A DNA stretch of 11,809 bases, taken from NCBI GenBank assembly GCA_021789355.1, contig JAJYJR010000117.1, positions 1 to 11,809 on the forward strand, read 5' to 3'. Each line of letters starts with the position of its first letter. The first letter of the stretch is position 1. The stretch comes from Chloroflexota bacterium. Lineage in GTDB: Bacteria; Chloroflexota; Limnocylindria; Limnocylindrales; CSP1-4. The translations under genes and the position numbers were made by a program. The notes under the pieces were generated by a model. The model did not search any database. It worked only from the letters and a program-made list of their open reading frames with translations, and was not told the DNA's origin. Shown piece by piece: positions 1 through 5,584 of this stretch.

Positions 1-90
1 ATCTGCTCCCCGAGCGGTGTGGACCAGGGCCTAGGGTGCTGGCGCGCAAGCATCAGCTCTCCAGGAACTCGAAACCACACGACACGGCAG

Positions 91-182
91 GCCGACATAG
101 CTCAGTGGTAGAGCAGCTGTTTCGTAATAAGCCCCGAGGGGGTTCTGGGGCGCTTTCCCGCACGGAAACAGCAGGTCGGGGG
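91..182 (+). pseudogene. tRNA-Thr(CGT)-like sequence, interrupted in the anticodon loop and lacking a T loop
   Basis: Positions 91-127 read as a clean tRNA 5' half: acceptor strand GCCGACA, D stem GCTC/GAGC closing a seven-base loop, anticodon stem GCTGT, loop TTCGTAA with anticodon CGT. The 3' anticodon strand ACAGC does not follow at once; it appears at 168-172 after about 40 extra bases. It is then followed exactly by AGGTC (173-177), the same variable loop as the intact tRNA-Thr at 1448-1522, and by GGGGG (178-182), which fits a T-stem 5' strand. The insert contains its own GCCCC/GGGGC hairpin (131-151). After 182 there is no TTCGAAT loop and no TGTCGGC acceptor strand; instead GGGGGG can pair with CCCCCC at 201-206. 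It is probably a broken tRNA or an attachment-site relic next to the integrase. A functional intron-bearing tRNA is not supported because the 3' end is missing. Confidence 0.5.
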
Positions 183-206
183 GCCTCAATAGGACCTACA
201 CCCCCC
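178..206. other. GGGGGG/CCCCCC hairpin upstream of the integrase
   Basis: Six G residues at 178-183 and six C residues at 201-206 form a strong stem with a 17-nt loop that holds the near-palindrome TAGGACCTA. A second CCCCCC run at 214-219 could pair with the same G run, giving two alternative stems. It lies between the tRNA-like sequence and the integrase start, so it could be part of a recombination-arm region or a leader structure. No function can be assigned from sequence alone. Confidence 0.35.
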
Positions 207-264
207 AGGCAAACCCCCCAAACGGGCTATCGAACGAGGCTCCGCGTGCGCCTACGCTGGCCGC

Positions 265-1446
265 GTGGCACGACGACGGCGACGGGCGGAATCGGGGGCG
301 GGCACCTGCTACGAGCGGGCCGACCGACCGGGCACGTGGGTCGCCGAGATCACGGTCGAGGGCAAGCGGGAGCGCCGGCACTACGCCTCCCGCGCCGCGG
401 CGCGCGCCGGGCTGGACGACCTGCGCCGGGCGGGGGGCGTCACCACGCGCACGCAGCGCGAAACCCTGGGGTCGTGGCTGCGCCGCTGGTCCAGCGAGAT
501 AGCGCCCCTCCGTGTCGAGCCCAAGACCGCTGGAACCTACGCGACGATCGTGCGGAACCAGTGGCTCACCCAGCCCATCGCCGATCGGCCGCTGATCGCA
601 GTCCAGACCGACGAGATTGAAGCGACGCTCGAGGCGCTGCTGCGTTCGGGACTGAAGCGATCCACGGTCGAGCACGCACGGGCCGTGCTCTCGGCCGCCT
701 ACGCAGGCGCGATCAGGGCGAAACTCGTGTCGGCCAACCCGGTCCTGGCCTCTGAGCTACCGGGGCGCCCGGACGCGCCACGGGTGCGTCAGCTCCGGCT
801 GTCCGAGGACGTTGCCCAGCGTATCTCCGACGCGGTGGCCGATCACCCCCTGCGCGCCTTCGTCGAAATCATGCTCCACATGGGCTTTCGCCCCGCCGAG
901 GTCCTGGCGTTGCGATGGGAGGATGTCAACCCTATCAAGGACGGCGTGATCCATGTGGGGCAAGCAGTCAAGCAGGTGGGCGGCACCTGGAACGTCGGTG
1001 CCCCCAAGACGGCGCACAGCACGCGGGATGTCCCCACCCCGCCGGAGCTGCGACCAGTGCTGTTCCAGCACTTCCATCGCGCCGGTAATCCGATGGCAGG
1101 CTGGCTGTTTCCATCTCCCGACCGGCCCGGACAACCGGACAACCCGGTGCGCATGGCGAAGGTGCTGCGTCCGCTCTTCGACGCCGCCGGCGTGTCGCTC
1201 ACCCCAAGAGATCTTCGTTCGCTCCATGCAACGTTGCTGCTATCCAAGGGCACCGACATCCGGCTGGTGTCCAAGCGCCTGGGACATGGCGACCCCGCGA
1301 CCACGTGGCGTCGCTACGCCGGCGTACTGACGGAGGAAGACCGCGCCGCTGCGGATCGCCTGAGCATCTGGAAACGCGCGCGCCGGCCGAAGGGGGAGAG
1401 AGAGGGGGAAGGCGCAGAGGGCCCTGTGGGGCGGTTGAGCGCGTGA
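265..1446 (+). CDS. Tyrosine recombinase / integrase with an altered HxxR box
   Basis: This 393-residue protein has the usual three-part plan of phage and ICE integrases. A basic N-terminus and AP2-like arm-binding region lie at about 1-62, a SAM-like core-binding domain at about 67-165, and the catalytic domain at about 175-365. Catalytic candidates are R209 (GFRPAE), K248 (PKTAHS), R318, H341 (RLGHGD) and the nucleophile Y351 (RRYAGV). In the usual HxxR box the first residue is Arg, not His (R315-D-L-R318). The known family reaction is DNA strand exchange through a 3'-phosphotyrosine link. The gene starts with GTG and has no clear Shine-Dalgarno site. It stops one base from the CCA end of a convergent tRNA-Thr gene, so that tRNA is the likely attachment locus. 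No excisionase or other phage gene is visible, so it may be the edge of an element extending left of the window or a solitary relic. The family call is firm; activity is uncertain because of the His-to-Arg change. Confidence 0.93.
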   Translation: MARRRRRAESGAGTCYERADRPGTWVAEITVEGKRERRHYASRAAARAGLDDLRRAGGVTTRTQRETLGSWLRRWSSEIAPLRVEPKTAGTYATIVRNQWLTQPIADRPLIAVQTDEIEATLEALLRSGLKRSTVEHARAVLSAAYAGAIRAKLVSANPVLASELPGRPDAPRVRQLRLSEDVAQRISDAVADHPLRAFVEIMLHMGFRPAEVLALRWEDVNPIKDGVIHVGQAVKQVGGTWNVGAPKTAHSTRDVPTPPELRPVLFQHFHRAGNPMAGWLFPSPDRPGQPDNPVRMAKVLRPLFDAAGVSLTPRDLRSLHATLLLSKGTDIRLVSKRLGHGDPATTWRRYAGVLTEEDRAAADRLSIWKRARRPKGEREGEGAEGPVGRLSA

Positions 1447-1447
1447 G

Positions 1448-1522
1448 TGGAGCCGCCTCTCGGATTCGAACCGAGGACCTGAGCATTACGAATGCCCTGC
1501 TCTACCACTGAGCTAAGGCGGC
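1448..1522 (-). tRNA. tRNA-Thr (anticodon CGT), CCA encoded
   Basis: Read on the minus strand, all arms are present. The acceptor is GCCGCCT paired with AGGCGGC, the D stem is GCTC/GAGC, the anticodon stem is GGGCA/TGCTC around TTCGTAA, the variable loop is AGGTC, and the T stem is CTCGG/CCGAG around TTCGAAT. The discriminator is T, followed by an encoded CCA (1448-1450). Anticodon CGT reads ACG threonine codons. Its 3' end abuts the end of the integrase gene, the arrangement expected when an element has integrated at the 3' side of a tRNA and restored it. Confidence 0.95.
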
Positions 1523-1532
1523 TGGCCCGGAG

Positions 1533-1541
1533 AGTGTAGCA
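1533..1541 (-). promoter_or_regulatory. Extended -10 promoter for tRNA-Thr
   Basis: On the minus strand TGC-TACACT ends 10 bases before the tRNA 5' end. It matches an extended -10 element (TGn plus TAnnnT) and would place the transcription start a few bases before the mature tRNA. No good -35 box is seen about 17 bases further upstream, as is common with extended -10 promoters. Confidence 0.4.
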
Positions 1542-1578
1542 AGCGGTGCGGTCCGCCGCCCGTATGACGCCCCGGACC

Positions 1579-1592
1579 GCGCTCCGGAGCGC
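1579..1592. repeat. Perfect 14-bp palindrome
   Basis: GCGCTCCGGAGCGC equals its own reverse complement. It lies 57 bases upstream of the tRNA-Thr 5' end, beyond the -10 box, and overlaps the outer arm of a longer inverted repeat (1548-1580). It could bind a dimeric protein or mark a recombination site. In DNA this GC-rich a chance palindrome is also possible. Confidence 0.4.
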
Positions 1593-1934
1593 TTGCCGTG
1601 CGGCGTTCTGGCCGGCCGTTGCCGCGCGGGGCGTGCCTCGGCCGGTGTGCTCTACGTCGACGAGCACTCGGACGTCCGCGGCAAGTCGCCAAATGATTTC
1701 GTCGCTGCCAGCGGCATAGGCCTCCTGGCCATGACCGGCAAGCAAGCCTCGCAGGTTACGGCTTCCGAAACCGGGGGTCCCTCGCCAGCGCCCCGGATCG
1801 TGCTCAGCGCGGGCGGCGCCGACCCCGCGCCAGAAAGAGGGGCGGGTCCTTCTCGGATGGGCTGCCCCGACATGACGCTGTGACCGGAGGTGTCCAGAAT
1901 CAAGTCAGGGCGACCAAGACGCCTGCCTCCCGTG

Positions 1935-2672
1935 TCAGAGTGACTCCCGCCAGTGAGGTCGGTTCTCGTCGAGCCACACCACGGCCGCGCGCAGGCTCGC
2001 CACACCCAGGCGCTTCCGCATCTCGTACATCTCGCTTCTTACGGTCTGGGGGCGGAGGCCCAATTCCGCCGCGACGCGCTGCTGCGAGCCATACCGCATA
2101 CCCGAGCGCAGCCACGTTCGCAGCATGTCCAGCTGGCGAGGCGTCGGCAGTCGGCGCGCCTCCGCTGGGTCCCACAGGATCAGATGATCAGGCCGGACGC
2201 AGGCACGGTTCCCGCACCGGTGAAGCACGTCTGCCCCCTCGGGGATCGGCCCAAAGGCCAACTCCCAGGCGAACCGATGGGCAGGGACCAGCGCACCCTG
2301 TGAGTCTGCGGCTCGGAACTGGCCGTACCCGTGGACGGTCGACCCGCCCCACTCCCAGCAGTCGGGCCCCTGCCGCACCGTGGCCTCGAACCGCTTGACC
2401 GGCGTTCGGGCGAGGTTGATGGGGCCCTCCCGGTGCTCGACGACGACTTGGTGGTCCGGGCGCACACAGCGCAGGTCGCCGCACGTGGAGCGGAGCAAGC
2501 CCGGTGGCAGGGCGCCGAAGGTCAGCTCCCACGCCACGCGATGCGCCTGCCGGTTCTGAGTACCGACCCGGAATTGGCCGCGGCCGGTGCGGAACGTGCT
2601 GGCCGTCCACAGCCAGCAGCCGCCAGGCTGCCTGTCGACCTTGGACCAGAACCGCGCTTCGAGCGTTGCCAT
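1935..2672 (-). CDS. Tandem HNH_3-like protein with C-terminal LuxR-type HTH
   Basis: The 245 residues divide into three parts. Module 1 (about 7-80) and module 2 (about 95-168) both follow the HNH_3 plan: a CW-W start, a central AHR-AWEL block, and a C..C-x-RPDH end. Module 2 keeps H151, N155 and H163 with C153 and C158. Module 1 has Ser62 in place of the first His and Asp66 in place of Asn but keeps C64, C69 and H74, so it is probably not catalytic. Residues about 175-236 look like a LuxR/GerE HTH: TPRQLDMLR start, AAELGLRPQTVRSEM recognition region, KRLGVASLRAAVVW end. HNH_3 proteins in phages and mobile elements are often nicking or homing endonucleases. A fused HTH could direct cutting to a site or mean the protein acts as a regulator. 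A GGTGAGGG run directly abuts the ATG, closer than a normal ribosome site. The gene is divergent from the pilus genes; control of them is speculation. Confidence 0.85.
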   Translation of the reverse strand: MATLEARFWSKVDRQPGGCWLWTASTFRTGRGQFRVGTQNRQAHRVAWELTFGALPPGLLRSTCGDLRCVRPDHQVVVEHREGPINLARTPVKRFEATVRQGPDCWEWGGSTVHGYGQFRAADSQGALVPAHRFAWELAFGPIPEGADVLHRCGNRACVRPDHLILWDPAEARRLPTPRQLDMLRTWLRSGMRYGSQQRVAAELGLRPQTVRSEMYEMRKRLGVASLRAAVVWLDENRPHWRESL

Positions 2673-2690
2673 CCCTCACCAAAGATGCGC

Positions 2691-2766
2691 GCTTCCGGCG
2701 AGACAAGCCGGCAGCCGCCCAAGCTGTTAGGTCTGCCGAAAGGTGCTGGTACGAAAGTACCAAGAC
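2691..2766 (+). promoter_or_regulatory. Hairpin-rich leader between the HNH gene and the pilus operon
   Basis: Several stems are visible upstream of the first pilus gene. CCGGC (2695-2699) pairs with GCCGG (2707-2711). GTCT (2731-2734) pairs with AGAC (2763-2766) and encloses two hairpins, each capped by a GAAA tetraloop: a short GCC-GAAA-GGT, and the perfect six-pair TGGTAC-GAAA-GTACCA (2747-2762). Two GNRA-capped hairpins inside one closing stem look more like a folded RNA than chance. It does not match the c-di-GMP-I, cobalamin or other riboswitch cores I know. The ribosome site GGAGAG (2778-2783) lies 12 bases past the closing stem, so the structure could affect translation of the pilus genes (inference). 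Confidence 0.4.
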
Positions 2767-2789
2767 AGGGCCACTATGGAGAGCGTGCG

Positions 2790-3491
2790 GTGAGTGCGAG
2801 CAACGTGCGGCGCGGTCAAGCGATGGTCGAGTTTGCCCTGATCCTGCCGGTCCTGATGCTCGTCCTGTTGATGGTGGTCGACGCTGGGCGACTGTTCTTC
2901 GGCTGGGTCAACCTTCAGAACACGGCCCGGATTGCGGCCAACTACGCGGCCAACTACCCGACGGCCTCCTGGGGCGCAGGTTCCGCGTACGCTGCGCAGA
3001 TCGCGGCGGATGCCACCACTATCAACTGCACGCTGCCGCCCTCGTTGCCCGCACCGACCTTCCCAGCCGGCAGCACGAACCTCGGTGACCCGGCCCAGGT
3101 CAGCCTGACCTGCGGTTTTCAGCTGTTCACTCCGTTCCTGGGTGACCTGCTCGGGAACCCGGTCGAGCTCGGTGCGAGCGCGGTCTTTCCGATCAAGGCA
3201 GGGATTATTGGGGGAGTGCCGATCTCGGGCACCGTCCCGACGCCCACGCCCACGACCACCCCGACCCCCGCCCCCAGCCCGACCGCCACGCCCAAGACGT
3301 GCACGGTACCGGCCTTCCTGGGGACCAACTCGGACAACGCGCAGGCGACGTGGAATAGCGCCGGCTTCGTGCCCAGCAACCTCACGGTCTCCTTCGGCAC
3401 CCCTGGCTACACCATCGCATCGGAGACGCCGTCCAATCAGGACGGGTCCCAGCATTCGTGCAAGAACTTCAATCTCACGGTGGGCCCGTAG
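2790..3491 (+). CDS. TadE-like pilus protein with Pro/Thr linker and PASTA-like C-terminal domain
   Basis: A 233-residue protein starts at GTG 2790, with GGAGAG six bases upstream. The N-terminus has the TadE hallmark: a short basic stretch (RRGQ, 7-10), E14, and one hydrophobic segment at about 15-33, as in the minor pseudopilins of Tad/Flp pili. About 110 residues of predicted extracytoplasmic sequence follow, then a Pro/Thr/Ser stalk (about 147-169). The C-terminal piece (171-231) reads like a PASTA domain: VPAFLG near the start, a helix ending in WNSAGF, then beta strands. PASTA domains are known from peptidoglycan- and beta-lactam-binding proteins, so this end may touch the cell wall. 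Cys171 and Cys224 could form a disulfide across the domain. It is first of three co-directional genes; the next starts two bases after its stop. The TadE call is firm; the PASTA call is by pattern and less certain. Confidence 0.85.
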   Translation: MSASNVRRGQAMVEFALILPVLMLVLLMVVDAGRLFFGWVNLQNTARIAANYAANYPTASWGAGSAYAAQIAADATTINCTLPPSLPAPTFPAGSTNLGDPAQVSLTCGFQLFTPFLGDLLGNPVELGASAVFPIKAGIIGGVPISGTVPTPTPTTTPTPAPSPTATPKTCTVPAFLGTNSDNAQATWNSAGFVPSNLTVSFGTPGYTIASETPSNQDGSQHSCKNFNLTVGP

Positions 3492-3493
3492 CC

Positions 3494-3997
3494 ATGACCC
3501 GATCGCCATCGCACACGGGGCGACGTCACGGGCTGGGGCAGGCCCTTACCGAGTTCGCCCTCATCTTCCCCGTCTTCATGCTCATGCTGTTGGGCGTGGT
3601 CGATCTCGGCCGCGGCATCTATGCCTACAACGCGGTCTCCAACGCGGCACGGGAGGGCGGACGGACCGCCATCGTCAACCAGTACGAGTCGGACATTCGG
3701 AGCCGTGCCGCGGCCCAGGCGACCGCCCTCGGCATCCCCGCGACGGCACCGAGCTCATGCGCCGGCGGCGTGCCAGCGGACCCATCGGGTGTCTGCGTGA
3801 GCTTCGTCTTTGCTGACCTGACGACCGACTGCTCGGCCACCCTCGCTCCGGGGTGCGTGGCGGTGGTCACGGTCAAGTACACGTTCACCGCCATCACCCC
3901 GATCATCAGCAATCTGATCGGTCCCGTGTCGATGACCTCGACGACCAAACAGGTGATCGAGAGCGTCTGCACGGTCTCGGGGTGCCCGGTCCCATGA
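3494..3997 (+). CDS. TadE/TadF-like pilus assembly protein
   Basis: A 167-residue protein starts at ATG 3494, two bases after the previous stop, so translational coupling is likely. The N-terminus is typical of TadE/TadF: basic head, GQALTEFALIF with E20, and one membrane segment at about 21-38 followed by DLGR. The rest is a small extracytoplasmic domain with four or more Cys (C89, C101, C113, C121, C159, C164) that could form disulfides. In Tad systems such minor pilins are processed by a prepilin peptidase and help assembly of the Flp pilus. An in-frame ATG at 3458 would add 12 residues but overlaps the previous gene. The stop overlaps an ATG at 3994 in the next reading frame (ATGA). Confidence 0.9.
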   Translation: MTRSPSHTGRRHGLGQALTEFALIFPVFMLMLLGVVDLGRGIYAYNAVSNAAREGGRTAIVNQYESDIRSRAAAQATALGIPATAPSSCAGGVPADPSGVCVSFVFADLTTDCSATLAPGCVAVVTVKYTFTAITPIISNLIGPVSMTSTTKQVIESVCTVSGCPVP

Positions 3998-4029
3998 CGC
4001 GTCACGCACGTCCAGGCCGCCCCTTGGCC

Positions 4030-4035
4030 GGAGGT
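4030..4035 (+). promoter_or_regulatory. Shine-Dalgarno site GGAGGT deciding the TadG-like start
   Basis: GGAGGT lies nine bases before ATG 4045 and is the strongest ribosome site in the operon. It favours 4045 over the in-frame ATG at 3994, which overlaps the previous stop codon and has no such site. Confidence 0.6.
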
Positions 4036-4044
4036 ACCAATGCC

Positions 4045-5424
4045 ATGACAACGGCTGCATCTGAATCCCGTCACCGGCGCCCGGCAGGCCAGAGCCTCGT
4101 CCTCTTCGTGCTTGCGCTCGTCGCCCTCTTGGCCGGAGTCGCGCTCGTGATCGACGGGGGCAACGCCTTCGCCCAGCAGCGCGCCACGCAGAATGCGATC
4201 GACGCCAGCGCGGACGCGGGCGCCACGGTGCTCATCAACAACGTTGCCGCCCAGTCGCTCACGATCCTGCCCAAGACTGACCAGGATGTCCTAGATGCCG
4301 TGAACACCGCTGCTGCCAACAACGGGATTGGGACACCGACCGCCTACTACACGACCATCTCGGGCCAGTGCATCCTCGCGGACGGCACGACCGCCCCGCC
4401 ACCCTGCAACACGGCGTCGGGTGCGGTCAAAGTCGGGTCCGGATCGATCCCGACAGTCGGACCCGACGCAGATGGCAACCCGCAATGCCCGTTGCCATAC
4501 CTGACGCCGACTGGGACGCTGACGCCAGCCTCAACGCCCGCGCTCGCCTGCGGCGTGGCGGCCTTCGGAACGAAGACCTTCAACACGTTCGTGGGTGGGG
4601 TCATCGGCATCAACCAGCTGACAGCGGGCGCCACCGCGACCGCGGTTGCCGGAGGACAGGCCAGCGTGTGTCCAGCCGGGACGCCCTGCGGCTTCCTGCC
4701 GATCACCTTCCCGACGTCGCTCACCGCCTGTGGGACCACGAACAAGCTGGACTTCGGGACTTGGCTGGCCTACAACCTGCTTCCTCCCGACACCGCGCTG
4801 ACGTCCACGAACGAGTCCACTGTGCCGATCTGCGGCACCGGAGCCGGGAGCGTCGGCTGGCTCGCCATCCAGCCCGAGGATACCCAAGGGGTGGCCGATC
4901 TCGCCAACGACATCACCACGCCCGATAACCCACCGCTCTTCCTGCCGCTGTGGCTCAACGCGCAGACGGGCAACACCAACAGCCAGCTCGTCGAGACCGC
5001 GATGAACGCCTACGCCGGCAACATCGTGGGGACCTACGAACCGGGCAAGGATCAGTTGGTCACGATCCCGCTGTACGACTGCACGGCGGACGTGAAGGTG
5101 GTGGGCGGCCAGCAGAACCCGGCCACGAACCCAGCGCAGTGCTCGGGATTGAGCGCGCAGGACCTCAACGGCGGCACGGGCTCCAACCTCTATTACCACA
5201 TCCCTTCGATCGCCGGCTTCGTTCTCGATCACGCATACATCCAGGGCGACAACAGCACGGTCTGCAACAGCGCCCCGGGCACCGTCGTCGGGTTCACCCT
5301 GGGAGGCAACGGTGGCACGGGGTGTCTGAAGGGCTGGTTCGTCAGCATCAGCAGCCCCTCGACGGCCGTCGGCACGGGATACGGCAATCCGACCTCGGCC
5401 TACGGGGTACAGCTCATCCGCTGA
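4045..5424 (+). CDS. TadG-like pilus assembly protein, secreted C-terminal part of unknown fold
   Basis: The chosen start gives 459 residues; an ATG at 3994 would give 476. The N-terminal 70 residues match the Tad/TadG N-terminal family: Arg-rich head, GQSLVLF, a membrane helix (about 17-37), then IDGGNAFAQQRATQNAIDASADAGA, here split as I36-D37-G38-G39 and a helix ending near 60. The remaining ~390 residues are Gly/Thr/Asn/Pro-rich with scattered Cys and no von Willebrand factor A motif (no DxSxS), which many TadG proteins carry. They probably form a beta-rich surface domain. TadG proteins anchor or finish Flp pili. It is last in the three-gene run, and the facing gene at 5585 is also pilus-related. 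Confidence 0.85.
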   Translation: MTTAASESRHRRPAGQSLVLFVLALVALLAGVALVIDGGNAFAQQRATQNAIDASADAGATVLINNVAAQSLTILPKTDQDVLDAVNTAAANNGIGTPTAYYTTISGQCILADGTTAPPPCNTASGAVKVGSGSIPTVGPDADGNPQCPLPYLTPTGTLTPASTPALACGVAAFGTKTFNTFVGGVIGINQLTAGATATAVAGGQASVCPAGTPCGFLPITFPTSLTACGTTNKLDFGTWLAYNLLPPDTALTSTNESTVPICGTGAGSVGWLAIQPEDTQGVADLANDITTPDNPPLFLPLWLNAQTGNTNSQLVETAMNAYAGNIVGTYEPGKDQLVTIPLYDCTADVKVVGGQQNPATNPAQCSGLSAQDLNGGTGSNLYYHIPSIAGFVLDHAYIQGDNSTVCNSAPGTVVGFTLGGNGGTGCLKGWFVSISSPSTAVGTGYGNPTSAYGVQLIR

Positions 5425-5584
5425 GCGCGCGTGTGCTGGCTCACTTCGGGCAGGCGGACCGTTCACCGACCGCCCCAGCTTGGAGAGCGCCTGGGCCATA
5501 CGAGTCCATAGCGGACGGGTCGCCCAGCGTGGGCCCGAACGTGGCCATGCGACGCCGAGATGCCCTCTCTGCTCCCGCACCCGC

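Larger units (their letters stand above)
1523..1934. other. Intergenic stretch with no recognised gene
   Basis: Apart from the tRNA promoter, I see no convincing gene here. An open frame at 1593-1883 (+, 96 codons) has no recognisable domain. The left part is rich in inverted repeats: GCGGTCCG (1548-1555) faces CGGACCGC (1573-1580), and a perfect 14-bp palindrome GCGCTCCGGAGCGC sits at 1579-1592. The right part is the 3' flank of the HNH-LuxR gene and has no clear hairpin-plus-T terminator. Confidence 0.5.

Noticed and set aside
91..264. Group I intron or archaeal bulge-helix-bulge intron in the tRNA
   Set aside because: The insert is far too short for a group I intron. No bulge-helix-bulge geometry is seen, because the anticodon stem simply extends (GCTGTTTC/GAAACAGC). 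The 3' part of the tRNA is missing, and the rest of the window looks bacterial.
36..620. A 194-codon plus-strand open frame through the tRNA-like sequence into the integrase
   Set aside because: It crosses the tRNA-like region and runs out of phase with the integrase; its composition is shadow-like.
1593..1883. A 96-codon plus-strand gene in the 1523-1934 gap
   Set aside because: No recognisable domain, no clear ribosome site, and the composition resembles non-coding GC-rich DNA.
2691..2789. Known c-di-GMP or cobalamin riboswitch upstream of the pilus genes
   Set aside because: The conserved core strings of those classes are absent; only generic GAAA-capped hairpins are shared.
3232..3300. 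CRISPR-like or tandem repeat array
   Set aside because: The repetition is the codon pattern of the Pro/Thr linker in the TadE-like protein (and likewise at 5935-6250 in the Flp-like fusion), without constant repeats and unique spacers.
5425..5584. Bidirectional terminator between the TadG-like and Flp-like genes
   Set aside because: Loose inverted repeats exist (for example CTGGGC at 5491 with GCCCAG at 5522), but the loop is 25 bases and no T tract follows on either strand.
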